Shown here one piece after another: positions 17,131 through 24,405 of a stretch of DNA of 64,000 bases (its first letter is position 1; every line of letters begins with the position of its first letter). Both the position numbers and the translations under genes were made by a program. The stretch covers positions 1-64,000 of the forward strand of contig JAFSKK010000006.1 in NCBI GenBank assembly GCA_017448965.1, read 5' to 3'. The notes below the pieces were generated by a model, which saw nothing but the letters and a program-made list of their open reading frames with translations, was not told where the DNA came from and ran no database searches. Source of the stretch: Bacteroidaceae bacterium. Its GTDB lineage: Bacteria; Bacteroidota; Bacteroidia; Bacteroidales; Bacteroidaceae.

Positions 17131-17976
17131 ATGGCATCCTACGACATTCGTCCACTGCAACTGCACATTCTTGGCAACCTCATGGCACTTGATTCCGTAT
17201 GCCGTAAGCACGGTTTGCGCTACTTCATCGTGGCTGGGACAATGCTGGGGGCTGTGCGCCACAAAGGGTTCATCCCATGGGATGATGACCTTGATGTGGG
17301 TATGCCACGCAAGGACTATGACCTGCTGATGGCACATGCCAAGGAGTGGATGCCTGCCCCCTATGAGGTAGTGGCTTACGAGACGGATACCTCCTACCCT
17401 CTCCCCTTTGCAAAAATTCAGGATGCCAGCACAACGCTCATCGAACGGATGCACCTAAAGTATCTGGGAGGTGTTTACATCGATGTGTTCCCGCTCGACG
17501 GCATGACCTCCAATCCCCTGAAGCAACGCCTACACCTGATACGTTACTTCTACTACAAGAAGGTGATTTATTTCCTGTGCAGAGATCCCTACCGCCACGG
17601 GCATGGTCCCTCCTCGTGGATTCCTCTGCTCTGCCGACGTTTCTACACATTGGCAGGTGTGCAACGCACCATGCAGAAACTCCAGACGACCTACGACTAT
17701 GAGACTTCCGACCTCATTATCGACCATGATTTCGGCAAACGAGGCATCATGCCACACAACGTGTATGGTCATCCCACTGACATCCAGTTTGAGGGACAAA
17801 CGGTGTGGGGTGTGGCAGACCCCGATCATTACCTGACACACCTGTATGGTGACTATATGACCATCCCTCCAGGCCCCAAACAGAAGCAGCATAACTTCCA
17901 TCTATTGGACTTGGAGAAATCATACCGAGCATATCAAGCCAATGATGAATCACTCGAAAGTGCCTCGTCCATCTAA
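17131..17976 (+). CDS. LicD-family transferase 1 (probable phosphonoethanolamine transferase to glycan)
   Basis: 281 residues. Hallmark N-terminal nucleotidyltransferase-like site 'GTMLGAVRHKGFIPWDDDLD' with D51-D53 and D55. LicD proteins transfer phosphocholine from CDP-choline to sugars of teichoic acid or LPS. Here the neighbouring genes make CMP-2-aminoethylphosphonate, so transfer of that group to a surface glycan is the natural inference. The second LicD at 20678-21538 shares 'GAVRHxGFIPWDDD', 'PFxHGHGP/YRHGHGP' and 'YGDYMTxPPxxKQ', so the two are paralogues that may act on different positions. Confidence 0.88.
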   Translation: MASYDIRPLQLHILGNLMALDSVCRKHGLRYFIVAGTMLGAVRHKGFIPWDDDLDVGMPRKDYDLLMAHAKEWMPAPYEVVAYETDTSYPLPFAKIQDASTTLIERMHLKYLGGVYIDVFPLDGMTSNPLKQRLHLIRYFYYKKVIYFLCRDPYRHGHGPSSWIPLLCRRFYTLAGVQRTMQKLQTTYDYETSDLIIDHDFGKRGIMPHNVYGHPTDIQFEGQTVWGVADPDHYLTHLYGDYMTIPPGPKQKQHNFHLLDLEKSYRAYQANDESLESASSI

Positions 17977-18009
17977 CCCACTTCCGTTCCATCATTTATC
18001 CATCTCTCG

Positions 18010-18978
18010 ATGAAACCAAACGTCTACATCGTCAATATCCCACGCAAATCACGCGACACCCAGGTTTACATGCAAAGTTTCTGCCAAGCATGGATGGCTT
18101 GTGGAGGTGCTTCCGTGGAACAGAGTCCGTGGCTTCGGTATCGTATTTGTGGTCATCTGATGAAATTGGCTGCAATGATGCATTGGGGTGGAAAGAAACA
18201 CGATAAAGCCTTCCTCATCTGTTCCCGTGGGGGACATCTACTAAAGGCTTCCATCCCCTACCTTTTTCATGGCGAAATCATCCCTATGCTGTGGGATTGC
18301 TGGCCATCCAAATGGAATCAACTGGAGAAGGACTTACGGCTGATCAAGTGCAAGATGTGTTTCTGTACTTCGTCAGACACCATTAAGGAGTTCAGCAAAA
18401 GACTTCCTAACATACAATTTGTGCATGTTCCTGAAGGGGTTGACACCACCGAATATATAGAAGGGAAAGCTCTGACAGAACGGAACATTGACGTGTATGA
18501 GATGGGGAGAAAGCATAACTTCTATCATAAGAAACTGATGGACGGGAACATGGAGGAACGCTGCGTTTTCGTTCACAAACCTACTGGATACGACGTCAAA
18601 CTGGAACTGGTATATATGAGTTGGAACAGCTTCACGGAGAAGTTGGCAGACTCCAAAATCGTCATTTCTTTCCCTGCCAGCATGACCAACCCCAAGTATA
18701 AAGGCACTGTGGAGACCTTGACCATGCGCTACTGGGAATCCATGCTTTCTCGTTGTGTCATGGTGGGACATTGTCCACAAGAACTCATTGACCTGATAGG
18801 CTACAACCCTGTGATTGAAGCCGATTTTGTAAATCCATGCGGACAAATCAAGCATATCTTGTCGCACCTGGAAGATTATCAGGAAATGGTTGACCGCAAT
18901 CGTGAGACGGCACTGAAATTTGCTCCTTGGGATACACGCATGGACATCCTTCTCAAGGCTTTAGAGAACTATTCCTGA
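18010..18978 (+). CDS. Putative GT-B glycosyltransferase of the phosphonate glycan locus
   Basis: 322 residues, no signal peptide or clear membrane helix. The C-terminal half looks like a GT-B donor domain with 'RYWESMLSRCVMVGHCPQEL' and 'VEADFV..GQIKHILSHLED', as in glycosyltransferases of the CgeB-like type; the N-terminal half has 'KAFLICSRGGHLLKASIPYL' and 'IPMLWDCWPSKWNQLEKDLR'. I assign it to glycosyltransferases with moderate confidence and no donor can be named. It is the last rightward gene of this operon and converges on the GT2 gene at 19021. Confidence 0.65.
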   Translation: MKPNVYIVNIPRKSRDTQVYMQSFCQAWMACGGASVEQSPWLRYRICGHLMKLAAMMHWGGKKHDKAFLICSRGGHLLKASIPYLFHGEIIPMLWDCWPSKWNQLEKDLRLIKCKMCFCTSSDTIKEFSKRLPNIQFVHVPEGVDTTEYIEGKALTERNIDVYEMGRKHNFYHKKLMDGNMEERCVFVHKPTGYDVKLELVYMSWNSFTEKLADSKIVISFPASMTNPKYKGTVETLTMRYWESMLSRCVMVGHCPQELIDLIGYNPVIEADFVNPCGQIKHILSHLEDYQEMVDRNRETALKFAPWDTRMDILLKALENYS

Positions 18979-19020
18979 CGGGTATCCTCTTGCCCCTTGC
19001 TCCTTGCCCCAATAGTATTC

Positions 19021-19923
19021 CTACTTACTCTTGCTCTTCCGTACCGCTGGACGCATGGACAGAGCCAACACATTGCCTCTCAAGAACACTGGAATCAAGA
19101 ACCAGTTTTTAGGGTTCACCGACTTAATGATGAACTGCTCCATACGGAAAAGGAAAGTCATCAAAGGATGATGATATTTGCTGTAGCAATAGATTTTTGA
19201 GATAAAGCGCTCCTTCCTGATTTCTTTCTCTGCCTGATGGGAAGAGGCTCCATGAGCATGCAAAAAACGCACAGCAGGATAAACCACATTCTTATAACCT
19301 TCCCGTTCGAGTCTTCTTCCAATGTCATACTCTTCATGGAAGAGAAAGATGTTGGTGTCAAACCCACCTATCTTCCAGAAAACCTCAGCAGGGAAAAGCA
19401 TAAAACTCCCGTTAATCTCAGACACGACAAAAGGTTCTGTGCGTGAAAGGTCTCGTCGTGGTGGATACTTTTTAGGGAACAACGACTCAAATATATTATC
19501 ACCGAAGAGGTCGTGTCTGATTCCAAACTTATGGCGGAAGGCAGAGGCAGGCGACCCGTCGGAACGGTATTGCTGAGGAGTTACGACTCCAACGTCCTGA
19601 TGCTGAGACAGGTATTCAATGAGTGGCGTGACACAGTCCTCCACCAACTGCACATCGCTGTTCAAAAAACAGAGAAACTCCCCCTGTGCTTGTATAGCAC
19701 CCAGCATGTTACCCCCTCCGAAACCCATGTTTATCTTACTGCGCACAAGGGTGTGCTGCGTTGGGATAAGCGACACCAACGCTTGATAGTTCTCCTCACT
19801 GCTACAGTTGTCAACCACGATGATTTCATACGGATGCTCTCCGTAGAATTTCTCGATGGAATCCACGCATTGCCGTGTAATCTCAGGAGTGTTATAGTTC
19901 AGAATGATGAAAGATACCATCAT
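19021..19923 (-). CDS. GT2-family glycosyltransferase (rhamnosyltransferase-like)
   Basis: 300 residues, GT-A fold. 'VSFIILNYNTPEITRQCVDS' at the N-terminus, 'YEIIVVDNCSSEENYQ' (NDP site), 'GEFLCFLNSDVQLVED' (DxD-like metal site 'NSD') and 'GGFDTNIFLFHEEYDIGRRL' (catalytic base region HEEYD). Similar enzymes are often annotated as rhamnosyltransferases. The C-terminal 'FRMEQFIIKSVNPKNWFLIP' may be amphipathic. Its start codon overlaps the stop of the upstream kinase gene by 4 nt, so the two are translationally coupled. Confidence 0.9.
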   Translation of the reverse strand: MMVSFIILNYNTPEITRQCVDSIEKFYGEHPYEIIVVDNCSSEENYQALVSLIPTQHTLVRSKINMGFGGGNMLGAIQAQGEFLCFLNSDVQLVEDCVTPLIEYLSQHQDVGVVTPQQYRSDGSPASAFRHKFGIRHDLFGDNIFESLFPKKYPPRRDLSRTEPFVVSEINGSFMLFPAEVFWKIGGFDTNIFLFHEEYDIGRRLEREGYKNVVYPAVRFLHAHGASSHQAEKEIRKERFISKIYCYSKYHHPLMTFLFRMEQFIIKSVNPKNWFLIPVFLRGNVLALSMRPAVRKSKSK

Positions 19924-20669
19924 TTTTTCCCTGTCATCTTCTTCTTAAGTTTTTTACGTTCCTCAAAAGCAATCAGTTCCTTCTTTACATACTGATAAGA
20001 TTCATCCTCGTCCCATCCTCGAATCTGTGCATAGCGCTTCACTATCTTCTTCATAACGGGTCGCACATGAGTGATGCGCATCAACGTCTTGAGACATTCT
20101 TCACGGGAAGGATTCGTCACAAAATGGGAACGGTTAATGTCAATGGTCGTAATATGGTAGCCTGTGGGCGATGTCGGGTCTTCCCGATAGAGGAAGTTGG
20201 AAAGATTCACATCTCCATGCAAGAACCCCTTCTCATGCATATCCACCAAGAAATGGGCAATAGCATTGATCAAGTCATCATGGCTATCCCATTCGTCGCG
20301 CAGGAGACGGGCATCCGGGTCTCCGCAATAGGTGAACACCACATATCCTCTACGGAAAAGGCCATACTTGTATTCTTCTATGCACGCAATGGGTTCTGGA
20401 GTGCTGATACCCAATTCCAACAACTTCAAGCCATATTCGTATGCACGTTTCGCCTTGCTCGGGCGACGGAAAGTATAATCAATACGCTGATGGAACGGCG
20501 AAACACGGAAACGCTTAGCCGCGATCTTTTCTCCATTCAGTTTGAACACCCGCACCTCATTACGAGCATTATAGATGAGAATGCCTCCCTCATCATACTT
20601 AGCTGGCAACTTTTCCACAAAATGAGCCATCGACTCATACTTGGGATTGATGATATACTTATATTTCAT
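19920..20669 (-). CDS. LPS kinase-like protein (InaA/KdkA superfamily), paralogue 2
   Basis: 249 residues with catalytic loop 'HEKGFLHGDVNLSNFLY' and metal site 'ITTIDINRSHF', plus 'EKIAAKRFRV' for the ATP-binding Lys. It is homologous along its full length to 10030-10788 ('RPSKAxRAYxxxLxLxELGIxTPE'). Probable cytoplasmic kinase of a lipid-A-core sugar. It lies in a leftward operon after LicD 2 (8-nt gap) and before the GT2 (ATGA overlap). This grouping of LicD, kinase and glycosyltransferase suggests phosphate and phosphonate substitution of one structure. Confidence 0.86.
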   Translation of the reverse strand: MKYKYIINPKYESMAHFVEKLPAKYDEGGILIYNARNEVRVFKLNGEKIAAKRFRVSPFHQRIDYTFRRPSKAKRAYEYGLKLLELGISTPEPIACIEEYKYGLFRRGYVVFTYCGDPDARLLRDEWDSHDDLINAIAHFLVDMHEKGFLHGDVNLSNFLYREDPTSPTGYHITTIDINRSHFVTNPSREECLKTLMRITHVRPVMKKIVKRYAQIRGWDEDESYQYVKKELIAFEERKKLKKKMTGKK

Positions 20670-20677
20670 GGTGATAT

Positions 20678-21538
20678 TTATTGATATGATGGAATTGTTA
20701 TATTGTTTTGTTTAGCATATTCACGATAAGGTACGTCAAGATTCACATAATGATAGACATGCTGTACCTGCTTTTCCTTGGGTGGCAAGGTCATATAGTC
20801 ACCATAAAAGGCCCTGAGACAGCTGTCAGCATCGTCCACCCCGATGTATTTCTTTCCCTCAAATTCGTATGTCTTTCCTTTGCCGAGCCAGTTCTTTTCC
20901 ACAATGCCATGTTCCAAGAGCTTATGGTCAATTGATCGTTCGCAGGCATCAAAAGCATACTCTCGCATAATGCCCTGCACCTTGTTCTGCATCCAACGCA
21001 AGGTAAAAACCTTGTGGATAAGCCACGGCCACCACGAACGTGGACCATGCCCATGTTTGAAGGGGTCACGACCGCGCAAAAAGAGGAGATGCCTCCAGAA
21101 CTTGTAGCGTTTCACGTGCTGCCGAGCCTGCTGTTCATCAGAAGGATAGCCGTCGAGCGGAAAGATGTCGATGTAGAGTCCTTCCGGAAACATGAAATCG
21201 GGACGTTCCAGCAAGGTTGTGCTGCCATTGATGGCCTTGGCAAAGGGATAGGGGTAATCTGGGCGGTTGTGGGAGCCTATCACTTCGAAAGGTTCTGGCA
21301 TCCATTCCTGACAATGCGCCATCAGGCGTTCGTAGTCGGGACGTGGCATACCGATGTCCATATCGTCATCCCACGGGATGAACCCGCCATGACGCACAGC
21401 ACCCAATTGAGTACCCGCCCAAATGTAGTATTGCAACCCATGCTCCCGGCACACCTTGTCAAGGCAATCGAGAATGGGAAGTTGCTTTGTGCGTATAGCA
21501 TTTAGGTCGTAACGTACTGCTTCTGTCGATAATCTCAT
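20678..21538 (-). CDS. LicD-family transferase 2
   Basis: 286 residues with 'GTQLGAVRHGGFIPWDDDMD' (D57-D59, D61) and 'LYIDIFPLDGYPSDEQ', the LicD signature. Together with LicD 1 it brings two phospho- or phosphono-transferases to the locus. It differs from LicD 1 mainly in the middle (about 120-200), where acceptor recognition might lie. Upstream is the GT4 gene 21563; the 24-nt gap contains the AACTTTCAATTTTCAA word found at other gene junctions of this window. Confidence 0.88.
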   Translation of the reverse strand: MRLSTEAVRYDLNAIRTKQLPILDCLDKVCREHGLQYYIWAGTQLGAVRHGGFIPWDDDMDIGMPRPDYERLMAHCQEWMPEPFEVIGSHNRPDYPYPFAKAINGSTTLLERPDFMFPEGLYIDIFPLDGYPSDEQQARQHVKRYKFWRHLLFLRGRDPFKHGHGPRSWWPWLIHKVFTLRWMQNKVQGIMREYAFDACERSIDHKLLEHGIVEKNWLGKGKTYEFEGKKYIGVDDADSCLRAFYGDYMTLPPKEKQVQHVYHYVNLDVPYREYAKQNNITIPSYQ

Positions 21539-21562
21539 TTTTCAACTTTCAATTTTCAACTT

Positions 21563-22627
21563 TCAATTCTTCACTAAAAGTTCCTTATACAGCGCCACGT
21601 ATGCTGCGATATGCTTCTCGTAGCCAAACTCCTTGGCATGTTCCCGAACGTGAGCCACCCTGTCCGCTTGGTCATAGAATCCAGGAAGGGTCTTCTTCAC
21701 CACCTCCGCCATCTTGTCTGGCTGCAAGTCTTCCCACACCGTGGCACAATCGCCACATATCTCAGGCAGACAGGTGGCCGACGAGATGAACACCGCCCGT
21801 CCAAACTGCATGGCTTCAATGGCAGGCAGCCCGAATCCCTCGCCCACACTTGGAAAGAGGAAAGCCTCGCAATGGCGGTACAACCACACTTTCTCCTCTG
21901 CCAAAATCTTTCCCGTCAACACTGCATTGCCCGTACCCAGTTGCTCTATGTGCTGCCGCACCACTTTGGCATAGTCGAAGTGATCATCGCCACACACATA
22001 CAGGTCGTGGTCGGGAAAATGCTTCATCATGTCCACCAGCAAATGGAAATTCTTCTTCGGACGAATCTGCCCGATGGCAAAGAAGAATGGTCGCCCTGTG
22101 GCAAAGGCAGGTTTTGCCTCAGGTTCCCCCGTGATGTCCTCCACACCATTGTAGATGACCCTGACGGACTTGCCCTTCAGATCAAACTGCTCCTCTATCT
22201 GTTTGCCCACATACTTGGATATACAAGTCACAGCTGCAGCCTGGTTGATGCCATGCTGCAACACAATCTTGTGCTTTTGCTGCCGAATCCAGTTCTTCTC
22301 AGTCAGATAGTTGAGGTCATGGATGGTCAACACAAAGCAATCACACTTTCCCCTTCTTCGCTTGAGTTGCTGCTGAGTGGTGGAGTGCCACAGATTCACC
22401 GTCGGCAATCCCTTACGGAAGTACTTGTGAAACTTTCGCCTTCTGTAACTGACATCAACATTTGACCCATAGTCTTTTTCATATCCCATGGGCAACAAAA
22501 AATGGAACCTCAGCGCCTCATCCTCCATGTGGGAATACCACGTTGCATAGTTCTTGGCAATCTGGCCAAAACCGCTTGTTGGGTTTCCTATGTCACAAAG
22601 ATCAAGCAGGACAGTTTTCTTTTCCAT
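21563..22627 (-). CDS. GT4-family glycosyltransferase
   Basis: 354 residues from ATG 22627; a GTG two codons upstream overlaps the TACCTTTG promoter box and is unlikely to be used. GT-B fold with 'CDCFVLTIHDLNYL', 'AAVTCISKYVGKQIEEQFD', 'PFFFAIGQIRPKKNFHLLVD' and the E-x7-E segment 'FPSVGEGFGLPAIEAMQFG'. It heads the leftward operon with LicD 2, the kinase and the GT2. The promoter box ends 5 nt before the ATG, so the mRNA may be leaderless or nearly so. Confidence 0.88.
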   Translation of the reverse strand: MEKKTVLLDLCDIGNPTSGFGQIAKNYATWYSHMEDEALRFHFLLPMGYEKDYGSNVDVSYRRRKFHKYFRKGLPTVNLWHSTTQQQLKRRRGKCDCFVLTIHDLNYLTEKNWIRQQKHKIVLQHGINQAAAVTCISKYVGKQIEEQFDLKGKSVRVIYNGVEDITGEPEAKPAFATGRPFFFAIGQIRPKKNFHLLVDMMKHFPDHDLYVCGDDHFDYAKVVRQHIEQLGTGNAVLTGKILAEEKVWLYRHCEAFLFPSVGEGFGLPAIEAMQFGRAVFISSATCLPEICGDCATVWEDLQPDKMAEVVKKTLPGFYDQADRVAHVREHAKEFGYEKHIAAYVALYKELLVKN

Positions 22628-22632
22628 GGGCA

Positions 22633-22640
22633 CAAAGGTA
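22633..22640 (-). promoter_or_regulatory. -7 box TACCTTTG for the leftward GT4-LicD-kinase-GT2 operon
   Basis: CAAAGGTA on the + strand reads TACCTTTG leftward, the Bacteroidetes -7 element. It lies at the outer end of an 80-bp inverted-repeat arm and only 5 nt before the chosen ATG. No TTTG is seen at the usual upstream distance because that place is AT-rich repeat. Confidence 0.6.
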
Positions 22641-22813
22641 CGAATTATAAATGAAAAGTAAAAAATATAAAAGTGAAAAAGTAAAAGTGAAAAGTGAAAA
22701 ATTTGCTACCGCGCTTGTTCATCAACTGTTGGCTTACTACTGCGGTAGCAAATTTTTCACTTTTCACTTTTACTTTTTCACTTTTATATTTTTTACTTTT
22801 CACTTATAATTCT

Positions 22814-22821
22814 TACCTTTG
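22814..22821 (+). promoter_or_regulatory. -7 box TACCTTTG for the GT9 gene
   Basis: TACCTTTG is followed by CCCCCC and a short leader to the ATG at 22853. It is the mirror image of the box at 22633-22640, at the opposite end of the same inverted repeat. Confidence 0.65.
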
Positions 22822-22852
22822 CCCCCCATACATCACATATCACATTGACACT

Positions 22853-23893
22853 ATGAATATACTTGTCGTGCGTTTCCGTCAGATGGGCGATGCCATCCTT
22901 TCCACCGCATTGCTCAACACTTTGCGCCACAACTTTCCAGAGGCGCAGATACATTTTGTGTTGAACGAGAAGATTGCTCCCCTTTTTCAGGGACACCCCT
23001 CCATCGACAAAATCATCACCTTTGCCGAGGAGGAACGCCATAACTTTGTGCACTATCTAAAACGAGTGTGGCAAATCGTCCATCACACCCACTACGATGT
23101 CATCATCGACATGCGCAGTACGGCCAACACGATGCTCTTTGCACGGTTCTCCCCCCACACACCTTATCGAATCGGCGTAAAGAAGAGCTATACCCGTGTG
23201 TCTTTCAACCACATGATACCTCCCTGTGGCAGCAAGTCGATGGTGGAGCACGACATCAGCTTTGCATCGCCGCTCAATGCCATCAAACCCATTGAACCCG
23301 TCAGGGAGTTCTCTCTCTACATCACCAACCAGGAGAAGGATGATTTTGGCGCCTACCTGAAACAGCAAGGCATCAACCTCTCGAAACCCATCATGCTGGC
23401 GAATGTCACCGCCAAACTGGCCTCGAAAGTGTGGAACGAAGACCGTATGGTGTGGGTGCTGCAGCAGTTCATGCAGGAGTTCCCCCACTACCAGATCATC
23501 TTCAACTACGCACCAGGAGCCGAGGCCGAGAATGCCCTCCGTGTGTATAAGAAGTTAGGCTGCCCCCTGAATGTCTTCATCGACGTACAGGCACGCTCAT
23601 CCAGAGAATTGGTGGCAATGGGCTATTACATGACCCTCTTCTTCGGCAACGAAGGTGGTGCACGTCATATCATGCACGCCACAGGATGCCCCTCGCTGGT
23701 CATTTGTGCCCCGGGCAACAACAAGTCCGTCTGGCTTCCACAAAATAGTGTGCCAGCCGAAGGCATAGCTGCCACCGACCTTGCCACCCCTGCCGAACTG
23801 GCGAAGATGACCAAAGAGCAGCAATACAACCTCATCACTCAGGAATTGGTGTGGAACAAACTGAAAGACTTCGTTCTAAAGGTTAAAGGTTAA
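22853..23893 (+). CDS. GT9-family heptosyltransferase-like glycosyltransferase
   Basis: 346 residues from ATG 22853; the frame is open upstream through the inverted repeat but that part lies before the promoter. 'MNILVVRFRQMGDAILSTAL' is the GT9 N-terminus, followed by 'YDVIIDMRSTANTMLFARF' and the donor-side 'FFGNEGGARHIMHATGCPSL' with the family's GGxxHxA pattern. GT9 enzymes add ADP-heptose or related sugars to the inner LPS core, so it extends the LPS-core assignment of this locus. Confidence 0.9.
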   Translation: MNILVVRFRQMGDAILSTALLNTLRHNFPEAQIHFVLNEKIAPLFQGHPSIDKIITFAEEERHNFVHYLKRVWQIVHHTHYDVIIDMRSTANTMLFARFSPHTPYRIGVKKSYTRVSFNHMIPPCGSKSMVEHDISFASPLNAIKPIEPVREFSLYITNQEKDDFGAYLKQQGINLSKPIMLANVTAKLASKVWNEDRMVWVLQQFMQEFPHYQIIFNYAPGAEAENALRVYKKLGCPLNVFIDVQARSSRELVAMGYYMTLFFGNEGGARHIMHATGCPSLVICAPGNNKSVWLPQNSVPAEGIAATDLATPAELAKMTKEQQYNLITQELVWNKLKDFVLKVKG

Positions 23894-23896
23894 GGC

Positions 23897-24394
23897 TTAA
23901 ACTTTATCCCCCAACTCCACCACTTCCAAATCCTTGATGTCCCGTCCCTCAATAACGAAACGCACCAAAGTGCGAACTTCGTGGAAGCCATACCTGCCAG
24001 CAGCCCCAGGGTTGATGTGCAGGCAGTTGATGGTGGGGTCATTCATCACCTTGAGCAGATGCGAATGCCCTGCGATGAAGAGTTGAGGAGGATTGGCATA
24101 AATCAAGCGGCGTATCCTGGCATCGTATTTGCCAGGATACCCACCGATATGTGTCATCAGCACATCCACTTCTTCACATTTCCATCGGTACACCTCAGGA
24201 AAGCGGATGCGCACGTCGCCACTATCGATGTTGCCATACACGGCACGCAAGGGAGCAATCTCAGCCAGTCGGTCAGCCACCTCCATTGAGCCGATGTCGC
24301 CCGCATGCCAGATTTCGTCACACTCCTTGAAGTATTTTTCGTAACGCTCATCCCAACACCCATGCGTGTCGGATAGCAACCCGATTCTTTTCAT
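23897..24394 (-). CDS. YfcE/MJ0936-type metallophosphoesterase
   Basis: 165 residues, typical for small calcineurin-like phosphodiesterases. Metal ligands are in order: 'GLLSDTHGCWDERY' (D-x-H), 'EIWHAGDIGSMEV' (GD), 'AVYGNIDSGDVR' (GN), 'VLMTHIGG' (H) and 'LFIAGHSHL' (GHSH). The family hydrolyses phosphodiesters such as cyclic nucleotides in vitro; the physiological substrate is unknown. It converges with the GT9 gene (4-nt gap) and lies 11 nt downstream of the TonB receptor gene. Confidence 0.92.
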   Translation of the reverse strand: MKRIGLLSDTHGCWDERYEKYFKECDEIWHAGDIGSMEVADRLAEIAPLRAVYGNIDSGDVRIRFPEVYRWKCEEVDVLMTHIGGYPGKYDARIRRLIYANPPQLFIAGHSHLLKVMNDPTINCLHINPGAAGRYGFHEVRTLVRFVIEGRDIKDLEVVELGDKV

Positions 24395-24405
24395 ATCATG
24401 AACTA

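Larger units (their letters stand above)
22633..22821. repeat. 80-bp inverted repeat carrying mirrored promoters between divergent glycosyltransferase genes
   Basis: Arms 22633-22712 and 22742-22821 are near-perfect reverse complements, with a 29-nt spacer (22713-22741). Each arm has, from outside in, a TACCTTTG box, GAATTATAA, then iterated words GAAAAGT/AAAAGTGA, ending in TTTGCTACCGC. The two divergent genes therefore have almost the same upstream sequence. A TTCACTTTT-rich run also precedes the promoter at 36367. Confidence 0.9.
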
